A stretch of 64,000 bases of DNA from NCBI GenBank assembly GCA_024635555.1, contig JAGXIO010000114.1, forward strand, positions 1-64,000, written 5' to 3'. Source of the DNA: Saccharicrinis sp. (GTDB lineage: Bacteria > Bacteroidota > Bacteroidia > Bacteroidales > Marinilabiliaceae). Below, piece after piece: positions 53,169 to 62,127 of this stretch (positions are counted from its first letter, which is position 1; the number at the start of each line of letters is the position of its first letter). The notes beneath the pieces are model-generated. The model saw only the letters and a program-made list of their open reading frames with translations. It was not told where the DNA came from and ran no database searches. The translations under genes and the position numbers were made by a program.

Positions 53169-53330
53169 TTACAGATTGGGGGATAATAATGTCAGTAAAA
53201 TGCAGATGTAGCAAAAATATGGCAGCATGGCGTTGGCCAAAGAAAAAATAAACATACGTATTATTTTGTCGGGCGCATCAACGGTGGCCAGCTGTTTTAT
53301 GATAGCTCCTGCCGATAGGGATGCTGCCAT
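53169..53330 (-). CDS. 53-residue hydrophobic ORF
   Basis: MAASLSAGAIIKQLATVDAP is followed by a membrane-type segment (LANAMLPYFCYICILLTLL, about residues 31-49) and ends PNL. The base composition resembles coding DNA of this genome, but I recognise no family, and it has no clear promoter. It could be a small membrane protein or the C-terminal stump of a lost membrane protein. Confidence 0.3.
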   Translation of the reverse strand: MAASLSAGAIIKQLATVDAPDKIIRMFIFSLANAMLPYFCYICILLTLLSPNL

Positions 53331-53360
53331 TAAAGCTATTCACCTCGAGTTTTTTGATTG

Positions 53361-53480
53361 AAGTCCTACGTAAAAATGTTTATTGTCACAAAAAGTCATT
53401 TGGTAAAGTGTGTCGCGAAACAAAAAGTCCTTTGTAAAAATGTAAAAGTCCGCATAAAGTCTATTGCTAAAATGTTTCGC
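53361..53480. repeat. Degenerate 32-bp period repeat, four units
   Basis: AAGTC starts units at 53361, 53393, 53425 and 53457, exactly 32 bp apart. Consensus of the first part is AAGTCyTwyGTAAAAATGT, and units 1 and 2 end in CACAAA and AACAAA. There are no unique spacers, so it is not a CRISPR. It ends at the 3' end of the YoaP-like gene. Confidence 0.75.
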
Positions 53481-54248
53481 TTATTTTTTCTCCATCACCT
53501 TATCAAACCTTGTGTCCATGCAAGCGCTCAAGTCCGTAGTTATAAACTTCCCGTTATAAAATAAACTAAAAATAGTTGCTGGAGTAGGGGCTGATTGAGC
53601 TTGTTCCATGGTTTCCAATTTGATTATTTTCAGAGGTAGCTTTCTTTTTTCGGCCGTTTCGGTCAATGAGGTGCGCACATGGTACTCGGTAAACGGACAG
53701 CGGTTGGAATAATAGACCACCAATCCTTCTTTATCCTCGCATTCGCCACTTAGCACCGTATCCATAAATATTGGGCTTGCAGCCTCTCTGTTTATTTTTT
53801 TTACCAGTAGACTAAACCCCGATGGTAATTCCTGGCAGGTTTCAAATCCTTGCTTTAGCAACCATTTGGTATCGCTCATAAAATGAAATTTTTTAGTGCC
53901 TACTACCGTTACCAGTCCATTTTTTCCTTGTGCGCTGGCATCTTCCATGGCCATCCGAAGTAATTCTTTGCCATATCCTTTTTCCTTGTATTGTCCCGAA
54001 ACCCAAAAGCAGTTTATGAGCAAATAGTTTGGTGCATGCACCGGAGCCCAGCCTTTTTCTGCTGGCCCATATTCTATAAAAACTTTGGCGCGGGCATCTA
54101 AGCGCCGGAATACATATCCATTGTCAAACTCATTTTTGAGCCAATCTTTTTTTAGCTGATAGCCTTCACCACATTTTTTATCCGAAATAGCACAGCATAT
54201 ATGTTCGCTATCTATGTTGTTGGGCGATAGTTGTAGTATATTTTCCAT
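53481..54248 (-). CDS. YoaP-like GNAT acetyltransferase
   Basis: A 255-residue protein. An N-terminal GNAT domain (about 1-150; YKEKGYGKELLRMAMEDA as the acetyl-CoA loop) is fused to a C-terminal YoaP-type, thioredoxin-like domain (about 165-250; VVYYSNRCPFTEYHV with a lone Cys, TPATIFSLFYNGKFIT). This two-domain layout is that of Bacillus YoaP. Substrate unknown. It is followed on the minus strand by the 32-bp repeats and lies 11 nt after the NmrA-like gene. Confidence 0.8.
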   Translation of the reverse strand: MENILQLSPNNIDSEHICCAISDKKCGEGYQLKKDWLKNEFDNGYVFRRLDARAKVFIEYGPAEKGWAPVHAPNYLLINCFWVSGQYKEKGYGKELLRMAMEDASAQGKNGLVTVVGTKKFHFMSDTKWLLKQGFETCQELPSGFSLLVKKINREAASPIFMDTVLSGECEDKEGLVVYYSNRCPFTEYHVRTSLTETAEKRKLPLKIIKLETMEQAQSAPTPATIFSLFYNGKFITTDLSACMDTRFDKVMEKK

Positions 54249-54259
54249 GGGAGATTGAT

Positions 54260-55201
54260 TTATGTTTGTTGTAATTTGTGTTTCGTTATTTTTTCTTTTT
54301 CTCTTTCAATAAATTCTTTTAGCGTGGTTGTTTTTTTTCCTGTAATTACACTAAAATCGTCCGAAATTCTAGGTTCTTTTTGAAGCCTGGGTAGGAAATG
54401 AAGTATGGTCATCACAACCGCAAAACCTTTTAGCACGCCTTCCTTCCTCTTCTTAAAGTAGAAACTGATGGGGTTGATGGGCTTGAAGCTGAATTTAATT
54501 CCGGCAATTTTGCTCATCAATTCGGTTACTTCTTTAAAGCTTTTGTTCTCAGTACCTGTGATTTCGTATGCTTTATTTTGATATTTCTCAAACGATTTTA
54601 TCAATATTGCCGCGACTTCTCCGATGTTTTTAATGTCTATCCAATTAAATTTGGCCTTACCCGCAGGCAGCGTGATGGTTTTATTTTTTAGTATTTCGGG
54701 CAGTAAGGTGGTTGTTAGGTTCTGCATAAAATAGCTTGGGCGCACAAAAATGTAGTTGAATCCCATTTGTATTATTAACTGCTCTATTTTATGGTGAGGA
54801 ATCACTTTGCTTTTCTCAACCCCTTGCACAGATAGGAATATAACTTTCTCAATTCCATTTTCTTTGGCAGACGCCAAAAGCGGTTTAAAAAATTTATCCA
54901 CTTGTGAAATATGCGGCGGACGAAGCAGAAAAAGCACGTCTATATTTTTAAATGCAGTGTTAAACGAATTCTCATCTTCAAAGTCAAACCGTTTAAGCAG
55001 TAGGTTCGGAAAGTTAGGAAACGATTTTTTTGCGCTATCGATATTTCGGACAGCCGCAATTATTTCCGATTCGTTGTCACGTTCCTTTAGGTAGTAAATT
55101 ACCTCTGTTCCTACATTTCCTGTTGCTCCCGTAATAAGTATCCGCTTCATTTTTTCACTATCCAATTTGGTTTTTCTAAACTTGATTTCTAAACTACTCA
55201 T
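54260..55201 (-). CDS. NmrA/atypical-SDR NAD(P)-binding protein
   Basis: A Rossmann-fold protein with TGATGNVG dinucleotide motif near the N-terminus, ERDNESEIIAAVRN, DVLFLLRPPHIS and FVRPSYFMQNL, as in NmrA-like and NAD(P)H:quinone-sensor SDRs. Two starts are possible: the ATG at 55201, which overlaps the pbpC stop by 8 nt and suggests coupling, or 55150 (MKRILITGATGN), which gives the usual length. I keep the first, without strong preference. Confidence 0.82.
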   Translation of the reverse strand: MSSLEIKFRKTKLDSEKMKRILITGATGNVGTEVIYYLKERDNESEIIAAVRNIDSAKKSFPNFPNLLLKRFDFEDENSFNTAFKNIDVLFLLRPPHISQVDKFFKPLLASAKENGIEKVIFLSVQGVEKSKVIPHHKIEQLIIQMGFNYIFVRPSYFMQNLTTTLLPEILKNKTITLPAGKAKFNWIDIKNIGEVAAILIKSFEKYQNKAYEITGTENKSFKEVTELMSKIAGIKFSFKPINPISFYFKKRKEGVLKGFAVVMTILHFLPRLQKEPRISDDFSVITGKKTTTLKEFIEREKEKITKHKLQQT

Positions 55202-57560
55202 CGCCCCTTCCCACGCATACTATGTTTTTTTGCAATATGTTACCTTCTTCATCTATCAGCGTTATCTGATGCCGGCCAATGGTGGGTTCTATGGCCATTT
55301 GGTGTACAAAACTTGTTTCGCCCAGATACGCATTGTCCATATGCCAAAAAATGGTGGACGAAGAGCTACGATGGGCGACTTTTAAAATTACCGCCTGCGT
55401 TTGCCTGTCAATGCCCACCGGCAAAAATAGTTTGTTGGTATTTTGGGGATATATAAACTCCATTACCTGCACTTGCAACGGATTACAATCCTTATGCATG
55501 GGCGGAATTTTTTGGTACAGCGGATGGTTTTGGCGATAATACCACTCCATCACCGGAGGCAGTATAAACCATTTTACATGTTTCATTTTTGAGATGGGAT
55601 AGCAATCAGAATGCACCCTGAATCGTGCTGTTTCGTCCAAATGAATTAATTGGTGATAAGGACAGATATCTGATTTTTGGCCTTGGACGGGAATGTACAT
55701 CGAATCTATCGGGCAGTTGGGTCCGGCCTTGTAGCCAGATAAAAGGCAGACAGCAGTTTTTAGCATATCGTCGTAGGGAGGCTCAAACCAAGAAGTTCGC
55801 GGCAGGTGCCTAAAAATATCGAATAAGATAGGGCCAGCTGTTGAGCCGCCTACAATACCTGGCCTACCTTCGCCGGTGGCATTTCCTACCCAAACCCCTA
55901 CCACATATTCGGGCGTTATGCCAATAGCCCAGGCATCGCGGTAGCCAAAGCTGGTTCCGGTTTTCCAAGCTATTTTCCTGCTCGATGAAAACATCTTCCA
56001 GCCTGTCTCTTCATCCGGGCGGTTAACGTCGGTCAGCGCTTCAAAGGTGTGATAGATGGCAGCCGCACCATAGGCCGGATAAAAGTCGGAAAGACTTCCT
56101 CTTGTTAGGTTCTCCTCACTAAATAAAATAGGATTTTGAAACTCGTTAGAATAATACTGGCTGTTGTTTTTTGTATAGCCGATTAAGGCCCGCGACATGG
56201 AGGCATATGCACCCGTAAGCTCAAACAAAGTAGCCTCTGCTCCGCCCAGTATCAGTGAAAGACCGTAATAATCGGGGTCATTTTTAACCGTTGTTAGACC
56301 TGCTTTTTGAAGCATGTTGCAAAAGCGGCCTATGTCGTATTGCTCCAACATTTTTACGGCTGGCACGTTCAGCGAGCGGCTCAAAGCCTCATTGGCCGAC
56401 ACGGCTCCTGAGTAGGTACGGTTATAATTTTTGGGTGCGAAATTTTTGTAATAGGTAGGTATATCGGCTACCAATGAGGTGGGCAGTAAAATGCCATCTT
56501 GCAAGCAGGCAGCATACAAAAAGGGCTTTAAAATACTGCCCGTGCTCCTTGAAGCCTGAATGATATCTACATGGTTTTGCTGAAATTGTTGTTTTATAGG
56601 CTCTGTGTTTCCGCAGTACGCCAATACTTTGCCGTTTTTTACATCTACCACAATGGCTGCTGCATTATGAATTTCGTTTAAACGCAATTTACGATGGTGC
56701 ATATCAATCGTGCGGTTAACCCGCTGTTGTAAAGTGTTTTCAATGCTAAGATGGTAAATTTTTCCTTCTTGTTTTTTTCGACATAAATCCAAAACGTGAG
56801 GGGCGAGTTGAGGCAGGGCATAGGGATGGTTGGGTATGGCTTCGTCAACCGATAGGGAAAAGGTCAATGAATCGATTTTGTTATTGTCCAAGAGCTTTTT
56901 GAGCAGGCGGTTGCGCTTTTTAAAAAGTAGCTCACGGTTTTTTCCGGTATGTATCAAGCCCGGTGCATTGGGTAATACGGCCAGCATGGCGCTCTCGGCC
57001 CATGAAAGTTGATGCGGTGCACGCTGAAAATATCGCCACGATGCGGCTTCTAACCCTACCACGTTGCCGCCAAAAGGGGCATGGGTTGCATAAAGCGATA
57101 GTACTTCGGCTTTGGAATGCGTTATTTCCAGACGCAAGGCCTGCACGCTCTCTACTGCTTTATTCCAAATAGTCCGCCTTCGTTGGGTGGACAAACGTAC
57201 CACCTGCATAGTAACCGTGCTGCCCCCGCTCACCACTTCACCTCGCGATATGTTTTGCCATAATGCCCTAGCCATCGAAACAGGGTTTACGCCCGGATGA
57301 CGGTAAAAATAGGCATCCTCAAACTGTAGCAAGCTAACAGCAAATTTGGTAGGAACAGAGTCGCCTTCAGGAAAACGCCATTGGTCGTCGGTGGCAATAT
57401 GCGCTCCTAGTAAGTTGTCGCTGTTGTCGTAGATAACCGTTGAATAACCCACTTTGAAAAGAGGGAATGAAACGGAAAACCAAAATAAAATGGCAGTAAG
57501 ACCTAATGCAGCAACTAGATATATTCTTTTATTTGCAAGTTTCTTAAGTTTCCATCTCAT
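55194..57560 (-). CDS. pbpC: Penicillin-binding protein 1C
   Basis: A 788-residue bifunctional peptidoglycan synthase. One membrane anchor (about 12-32), a GT51 transglycosylase domain (about 60-230; FEDAYFYRHPGVNPVS with catalytic Glu, GGSTVTMQVVRL), a transpeptidase domain (about 300-560; STGSILKP with nucleophile Ser, RSLN, KTGTSFGYRDAWAIG) and a PBP1C C-terminal domain (about 690-785, with the DxCPYHQLIHLDE linker before it). In enterobacteria pbpC sits beside an alpha-2-macroglobulin gene; none is next to it here. Confidence 0.95.
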   Translation of the reverse strand: MRWKLKKLANKRIYLVAALGLTAILFWFSVSFPLFKVGYSTVIYDNSDNLLGAHIATDDQWRFPEGDSVPTKFAVSLLQFEDAYFYRHPGVNPVSMARALWQNISRGEVVSGGSTVTMQVVRLSTQRRRTIWNKAVESVQALRLEITHSKAEVLSLYATHAPFGGNVVGLEAASWRYFQRAPHQLSWAESAMLAVLPNAPGLIHTGKNRELLFKKRNRLLKKLLDNNKIDSLTFSLSVDEAIPNHPYALPQLAPHVLDLCRKKQEGKIYHLSIENTLQQRVNRTIDMHHRKLRLNEIHNAAAIVVDVKNGKVLAYCGNTEPIKQQFQQNHVDIIQASRSTGSILKPFLYAACLQDGILLPTSLVADIPTYYKNFAPKNYNRTYSGAVSANEALSRSLNVPAVKMLEQYDIGRFCNMLQKAGLTTVKNDPDYYGLSLILGGAEATLFELTGAYASMSRALIGYTKNNSQYYSNEFQNPILFSEENLTRGSLSDFYPAYGAAAIYHTFEALTDVNRPDEETGWKMFSSSRKIAWKTGTSFGYRDAWAIGITPEYVVGVWVGNATGEGRPGIVGGSTAGPILFDIFRHLPRTSWFEPPYDDMLKTAVCLLSGYKAGPNCPIDSMYIPVQGQKSDICPYHQLIHLDETARFRVHSDCYPISKMKHVKWFILPPVMEWYYRQNHPLYQKIPPMHKDCNPLQVQVMEFIYPQNTNKLFLPVGIDRQTQAVILKVAHRSSSSTIFWHMDNAYLGETSFVHQMAIEPTIGRHQITLIDEEGNILQKNIVCVGRGDE

Positions 57561-57580
57561 TACAATGATTTATTTTTTTA

Positions 57581-57617
57581 CAAAAATAAAAATTAAATAA
57601 TGAAGCGATGTCAAATA
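57581..57617 (-). promoter_or_regulatory. pbpC promoter candidate
   Basis: Minus strand TATTTTTG (57588-57581) fits TAnnTTTG, with a TTTG about 22-23 bp upstream. The ATG is at 57560. Confidence 0.5.
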
Positions 57618-57642
57618 TCATTATATTCGAAATCAAAAAATA

Positions 57643-58038
57643 ATGAACTTTTTTGGCAACTTTATTTGGCTCCTATTCGGTGGTTTTATGATTGCACTCG
57701 AATATTTGGTGGCGAGTATAATATTAATGATTACCATTGTGGGTATACCCTTTGGGGTGCAAACCCTAAAATTGGCCAGCTTGGCTCTATGGCCTTTCGG
57801 GAGGGAGGCGGTGCCAGGTTATCGTGCATCAGGTTGTTTATATACACTCATGAATATAATTTGGATTTTTACAGGTGGAATTTGGATTGCCCTGTCGCAT
57901 TTATTTTGGGGGCTGGTTTTGTGTCTCACTATTATCGGTATTCCTTTTGGGATGCAACATTTTAAAATGGCATCCGTAGCATTAACACCGTTTGGAAGAG
58001 ACGTGAGAAATAAATATGGAAAACAAATAATTATATGA
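57643..58038 (+). CDS. yccF: YccF-domain inner-membrane protein
   Basis: A 131-residue membrane protein made of two YccF repeats, each with a hydrophobic helix pair followed by ITIVGIPFGVQTLKLASLAL/WPFG and LTIIGIPFGMQHFKMASVAL/TPFG. It is conserved but of unknown function. The overlapping plus-strand frame from 57600 is a shadow. Divergent from pbpC. Confidence 0.9.
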   Translation: MNFFGNFIWLLFGGFMIALEYLVASIILMITIVGIPFGVQTLKLASLALWPFGREAVPGYRASGCLYTLMNIIWIFTGGIWIALSHLFWGLVLCLTIIGIPFGMQHFKMASVALTPFGRDVRNKYGKQIII

Positions 58039-58127
58039 AACGAGCCATAAGAATTATTCACACACAGGGGAGGTCATTATTGGCGAGTTCCATCGAATAC
58101 TAATAAAGAACAAATATTTATAATGAG

Positions 58128-58568
58128 ATGAAAAATTTTATCAATAAGCTGTTTAAAGCCTCGGGAGTGTTTATTTTACGCTATGGCCTAGGGTTAGTTA
58201 TAATTTGGTTGGGATTTTTAAAGTTTAAAAATTCCGAAGCGGATTATACATATCAACTGATTTCGGGAGGTTATCTGTCGTGGATACTACAATATTTAAC
58301 GCCCTATGCTCTAAACCAAATTGTGGCCTATTTGCAGATAATAATTGGCTTGCTTATCATGCTCAAACCTATTTCGCGTTCGCTTTCATTTTGGGGTGGT
58401 TTGGCAGCAGTCATCATGCTGTTATTCAGTATTTCACTGCTTTTTACCAGTAATGTGGTTTGGCAAACAGGTTATGGTTTTCCTGAATTGTCGAAAGTTG
58501 GGCAAACTATTTTAAAAGATTTTGTGTTGTTTGGTGCAGCAGCCTGGTGCGTGGGAGATAGTATATGA
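58128..58568 (+). CDS. DUF417/YkgB-like membrane protein
   Basis: A 146-residue protein with four membrane helices (about 10-30, 66-84, 92-112 and 122-140). FILRYGLGLVIIWLGFLKF and TGYGFPELSKVGQTILKD match the DUF417 family (E. coli YkgB/RclC type), which in E. coli is linked to reactive chlorine response. Function here unknown. A four-copy 15-bp tandem repeat begins 8 nt after its stop. Confidence 0.82.
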   Translation: MKNFINKLFKASGVFILRYGLGLVIIWLGFLKFKNSEADYTYQLISGGYLSWILQYLTPYALNQIVAYLQIIIGLLIMLKPISRSLSFWGGLAAVIMLLFSISLLFTSNVVWQTGYGFPELSKVGQTILKDFVLFGAAAWCVGDSI

Positions 58569-58575
58569 TTTCCTA

Positions 58576-58635
58576 TCTAACAATCTATCATCTAACAATC
58601 TATCATCTAACAGTCTATTATCTAACAGTCTAATA
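58576..58635. repeat. Four-copy 15-bp tandem repeat
   Basis: TCTAACAATCTATCA twice, then TCTAACAGTCTATTA and TCTAACAGTCTAATA, gap-free, followed by a partial TCTATTTT. Same period and core as the array at 31664-31723 (TCTCACAGTCTATTA). Confidence 0.9.
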
Positions 58636-58649
58636 TCTATTTTAAAAGA

Positions 58650-59228
58650 ATGAAAAGAGCATGTATATTTTGCGCTTCTAGCAAGCAAACCGAAAAAATT
58701 TATAGGGATGCAGCAGCCCAATTAGGTGAGGTGTTGGTTAGCAATGATTGGGGTATTAACTATGGTGGAGGAGCCGTGGGTTTAATGGGTGCAATTGCCG
58801 ATAGTATGTTGGTTCGGGGAGGAGATGTAAAGGGAATTATACCCCGCTTTATGGTAGAAGTGGAGTGGGAGCACAAGGGCGTTAGTAATATGGTGCATGT
58901 GGATACCATGGCACAGCGTAAGGCACTCCTGATTAAAGATGTGGATGCAGTTATAGCCATGCCAGGAAGTATAGGTACATTGGAAGAATTGTTTGAAGTA
59001 CTCTCCAACAAAAAGTTGGGGTTATTTGATAAGCCTGTTATATTACTGAATACCAATGGTTTTTTTGATCCATTGATAGAGATGCTCAATAAAATGATAG
59101 ATGAACGATTTATGCGGCCTCAGCATGGCGAGCTCTGGGTTGTGGTAGAGAATCCCGAAAATGTAATCCAAGCCATTGAAGCCTGTAAAATATGGAACAA
59201 TAATCCTTTAAACTTGGCTGTATTGTAA
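58650..59228 (+). CDS. LOG-family nucleotide 5'-phosphoribohydrolase
   Basis: A 192-residue protein of the TIGR00730/LOG family, with FCASSKQTEK at the N-terminus, NYGGGAVGLMGAIAD and the active-site MPGSIGTLEELFEVLS (equivalent of PGGxGTxxE). Members release the base from nucleoside 5'-monophosphates, cytokinin-type or others. It starts 14 nt after the 15-bp repeat array. Confidence 0.92.
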   Translation: MKRACIFCASSKQTEKIYRDAAAQLGEVLVSNDWGINYGGGAVGLMGAIADSMLVRGGDVKGIIPRFMVEVEWEHKGVSNMVHVDTMAQRKALLIKDVDAVIAMPGSIGTLEELFEVLSNKKLGLFDKPVILLNTNGFFDPLIEMLNKMIDERFMRPQHGELWVVVENPENVIQAIEACKIWNNNPLNLAVL

Positions 59229-59257
59229 CCTTATGTGGCTTAAACCAAACTAATTAT

Positions 59258-59265
59258 TATTTTTG
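59258..59265 (+). promoter_or_regulatory. -7 element for the DUF4271-hemD unit
   Basis: TATTTTTG fits TAnnTTTG, 24 nt before the ATG at 59289. Confidence 0.5.
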
Positions 59266-59288
59266 CAACAAAGTACAAAAGGGATTCA

Positions 59289-60446
59289 ATGGATCGAACG
59301 GGTATAAGCGAACTAATACAGAGCCAAGACACGGTAAAGATTAATCAACAAAGCATTTTGATAACGATGCCTAAAGTGGATAGGCTTCAATTGGATGCTC
59401 CGAAGGCTATTATGGCCATTCCGGATGTGCCCGAGCGTTTTCAAAAACCAAAAGTACGTTTTAAGACTCCTGAAAAGCTTTTTGTTCCCTCAACGGAAGA
59501 TTCCCTTCAATTTAATCTTAAAATAAGCAATACTCCCGAGCAAAGTATAATTAAAAATACTTTGGCTCACGATTTTCTGCAAGCTGTTCCCGACAGCAGT
59601 ACTAAAAGCTTTATGCAAGATTCCTTGCTGGTAGCCGTGCCGGAAGGTATAGCGGATACCTCGCTTACTATTGGCAAAGCGGACACCTTGTATATAATGG
59701 GTGATTTGCCTACAAACGCAGAAGTGAATCCACTAGACAGCTCACAGCAAAGTATATTGCTATTGGAGAACGAACTGCCGCTAAAGGGAACAGAGTATTC
59801 TAAAGATATTTTGACGATTTTATTGCTTTTGTCTGTTGCTGTTACCGGCATAATCCGACTGACTAATTTTAAGTATTTGCAAGAGATATTCTCCTCTGCT
59901 ATTTCTGGCCAAAAAGCCCGAAATATGATAAAAACAGATAGTGTTAGAAACCGCAATGCCAGTTTTGTATTAAATGCTTTGTTTTTGTTCAATACATCCC
60001 TGTTTATTTATACGTATATCCATTTTAAAAATATTGAAACTACTTGGGGCGAAAGCATGCTTTTGATACCCGTTTTTATGGCCTTTTTATTGGTGTTTGT
60101 TGTGATAAAGATGCTGTTATACCGTTTTGTGAGTTTTGTTTTTGAGTGTGAACAGGAGACTAGAGAATATATGTTTTACAGCACGCTCACAAATAAAATT
60201 TTTGGGCTGTGTATTTTACCTATTATCTTGTTTGTACCTTATGTTGAGGAGAGTGCGCATACGCTTCTTTTTAATATTGGTCTGGGAATGTTTATTCTGA
60301 TATACATAATTCAGGTGTTTCGTGGATTTTCAATTATTTTGAGAGATGTGGCTTCTTTGTTTTACTTGTTTTTGTATCTTTGTGCGCTAGAAATTTTGCC
60401 TTTTGTAATTGTATATAGCGCAATTGTTCATTTACAGTGGGCATAA
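59289..60446 (+). CDS. DUF4271 membrane protein
   Basis: A 385-residue protein with a soluble, Ser/Asp-rich N-terminal half (about 1-175) and about six membrane helices in the C-terminal half (the DUF4271 domain, about 180-380; LSVAVTGIIRLTNFKYLQEIF). It is usually found directly upstream of hemD in Bacteroidota, as here (21-nt gap). Function unknown. Confidence 0.78.
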   Translation: MDRTGISELIQSQDTVKINQQSILITMPKVDRLQLDAPKAIMAIPDVPERFQKPKVRFKTPEKLFVPSTEDSLQFNLKISNTPEQSIIKNTLAHDFLQAVPDSSTKSFMQDSLLVAVPEGIADTSLTIGKADTLYIMGDLPTNAEVNPLDSSQQSILLLENELPLKGTEYSKDILTILLLLSVAVTGIIRLTNFKYLQEIFSSAISGQKARNMIKTDSVRNRNASFVLNALFLFNTSLFIYTYIHFKNIETTWGESMLLIPVFMAFLLVFVVIKMLLYRFVSFVFECEQETREYMFYSTLTNKIFGLCILPIILFVPYVEESAHTLLFNIGLGMFILIYIIQVFRGFSIILRDVASLFYLFLYLCALEILPFVIVYSAIVHLQWA

Positions 60447-60467
60447 AGTTAACTAATAACCTACGTC

Positions 60468-61220
60468 TTGAAAATTAAACGAATATTGGTTTCTCAGCCA
60501 AAACCTGCAACAGAAAAATCTCCGTATTTTGAATTAGCAGATAAAAACAATGTTAAAATTGATTTTCGTCCGTTCATTCAAGTTGAGAGCATTCCTACTA
60601 AAGAATTTCGCACCCAAAAGATTAACCTGCTCGACCACACTGCGGTAGTATTTACCAGCAGAACGGCAATAGACAATTACTTTAGGGTGGCTGAAGAATT
60701 AAGGGTAGTTGTACCCGACTCGATGAAGTATTTTTGTATTTCGGAAGCTACCGCTTATTATTTGCAAAAATATATTGTTTATCGAAAAAGAAAAATCTTC
60801 CATTCAACCGGAAAATTTAGTGATTTGGTAGACGTAGTTAAAAAACATAAAGAGGAAAATTATCTGGTACCTCTTTCTGATATTCACAAGCAGGAAATAC
60901 CTGAATTGTTGGATAAAAACAAAATTAATTATACAAAAGCTATTTTGTACCGAACCGTAAGCAGCGATTTAAGCGACTTACTAGCTTTCGATTATGATAT
61001 ATTGGTGTTTTTTAGTCCCTCGGGCATAGCCAGTTTGTTACAAAACTTTCCCGGTTGGGATCAAAAGGAAACTATAATAGCATCCTTCGGACCGGCAACG
61101 GCAAAGGCTGTTACCGAGGCGGGTTACCGACTCGATATTCAGGCGCCTATGCCTCAGGCACCTTCCATGACTATGGCGCTTGAACTATTTATCAAAAAGC
61201 ACAATAAAATCAACAAGTAG
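60468..61220 (+). CDS. hemD: Uroporphyrinogen-III synthase
   Basis: A 250-residue enzyme that cyclises hydroxymethylbilane to uroporphyrinogen III. Two-domain HemD fold: NLLDHTAVVFTSRTAIDNYF, YFCISEATAYYL, DILVFFSPSGIASLLQNF and IASFGPATAKAVTEAGYRLD are the typical segments. It follows the DUF4271 gene and ends in a terminator at 61240-61271. Confidence 0.9.
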   Translation: MKIKRILVSQPKPATEKSPYFELADKNNVKIDFRPFIQVESIPTKEFRTQKINLLDHTAVVFTSRTAIDNYFRVAEELRVVVPDSMKYFCISEATAYYLQKYIVYRKRKIFHSTGKFSDLVDVVKKHKEENYLVPLSDIHKQEIPELLDKNKINYTKAILYRTVSSDLSDLLAFDYDILVFFSPSGIASLLQNFPGWDQKETIIASFGPATAKAVTEAGYRLDIQAPMPQAPSMTMALELFIKKHNKINK

Positions 61221-61239
61221 GTTGCCAAACTGAAAAATA

Positions 61240-61271
61240 AAAAAAAGGGCATTATTAAATGCCCTTTTTTT
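61240..61271 (+). terminator. Rho-independent terminator after hemD
   Basis: An A-run then GGGCAT (61247-61252) pairs with ATGCCC (61259-61264) followed by T7; the A- and T-runs extend the stem. Could act in both directions. Confidence 0.9.
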
Positions 61272-61291
61272 CGCCTTACAAACAGCACATC

Positions 61292-61711
61292 ATGCCCCAC
61301 GAATTGTTTATCTTTCCTAAAAACGAAAAATTATGCAGCCATACGGTCATTGAACTGTTGTTTGCAGAAGGGGCTTCTTTTGTTAGCTATCCATTCAGAG
61401 TTATCTACCTGCCAACCCAATTACCACAGGATGTGCCTGTGCAGGTAATGTTCAGTATTTCGAAAAAGAGATTTAAACGAGCCGTCCATCGTAATTTACT
61501 CAAGCGCCGATGCAGAGAGGCATACCGCTTAAACCGGAAACAATTTATGGAAGTGCAGCGCCAAAGTGATCAACAAATTGCGTTTGCCATGGTTTATATT
61601 TCAAGCGAACAGTTACCTTATTCAAAAATCTGTAAGGGCATGATAAAATCTTTGAGTAAATTAAACCAGCAACTTCGCCAAAATAAAAATGGTAATGAAA
61701 CTGTGGAGTAA
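61292..61711 (+). CDS. rnpA: Ribonuclease P protein component
   Basis: Protein subunit of RNase P, needed for tRNA 5' maturation. Basic, with the RNR motif [19 protein letters not shown] and SISKK before it. I place the start at 61292 ([10 protein letters not shown]) rather than the in-frame ATG at 61259, because the latter lies inside the terminator stem of hemD. The 3' end overlaps yidD by 23 nt. Unlike the common order, rpmH and dnaA are not adjacent. Confidence 0.93.
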   Translation: MPHELFIFPKNEKLCSHTVIELLFAEGASFVSYPFRVIYLPTQLPQDVPVQVMFSISKKRFKRAVHRNLLKRRCREAYRLNRKQFMEVQRQSDQQIAFAMVYISSEQLPYSKICKGMIKSLSKLNQQLRQNKNGNETVE

Positions 61712-61946
61712 AATATTCGGTTTTTTAAAGGCAGTAATTATTTTCGTTTTAATTATGCCTATAAAGCTCTATCAATATACCTTATCACCTATGCTGGGTG
61801 CATCGTGCCGTTATACGCCAACATGTTCTGCTTATAGCATTCAGGCACTCAAAAAGCATGGTCCAATTAAGGGAAGCTATCTGGCCATAAAAAGGATATT
61901 AAGTTGTAATCCATGGGGAGGCCATGGGCATGATCCCGTTCCGTAG
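61689..61946 (+). CDS. yidD: Membrane protein insertion efficiency factor
   Basis: An 85-residue protein with one amphipathic/hydrophobic N-terminal segment (about 8-28) and the signature [19 protein letters not shown], then [16 protein letters not shown]. It assists YidC-dependent membrane insertion. Overlaps rnpA by 23 nt, or by 17 nt if the second ATG at 61695 is used. Confidence 0.95.
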   Translation: MVMKLWSKIFGFLKAVIIFVLIMPIKLYQYTLSPMLGASCRYTPTCSAYSIQALKKHGPIKGSYLAIKRILSCNPWGGHGHDPVP

Positions 61947-62127
61947 GTGGAAGTTGCAACCGGTCAATCACACGGTACCCGCCTGTTGACATGTTGCTGT
62001 AATATAAATACCATCTTTCATAATCATCATGAGCCAAAACTCATGCTATCTTTTTTCATATTTTCAACAAAATAGGCTTAGTTAAAGTTAAAAAGCTTAT
62101 TTTCGTGGGTTAAACAATACGATTACA

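Noticed and set aside
53361-53480. Could the 32-bp array be a CRISPR?
   Set aside because: Units are degenerate and directly adjacent, with no unique spacers, and no cas gene is in the window.
53358-53564. 68-codon plus ORF at the 32-bp repeats
   Set aside because: It is generated by the repeats and runs into the antisense of the YoaP-like gene.
57600-57965. 121-codon plus ORF overlapping yccF
   Set aside because: A different frame of the clear YccF protein; its sequence has no membrane-protein pattern and the yccF frame is complete.
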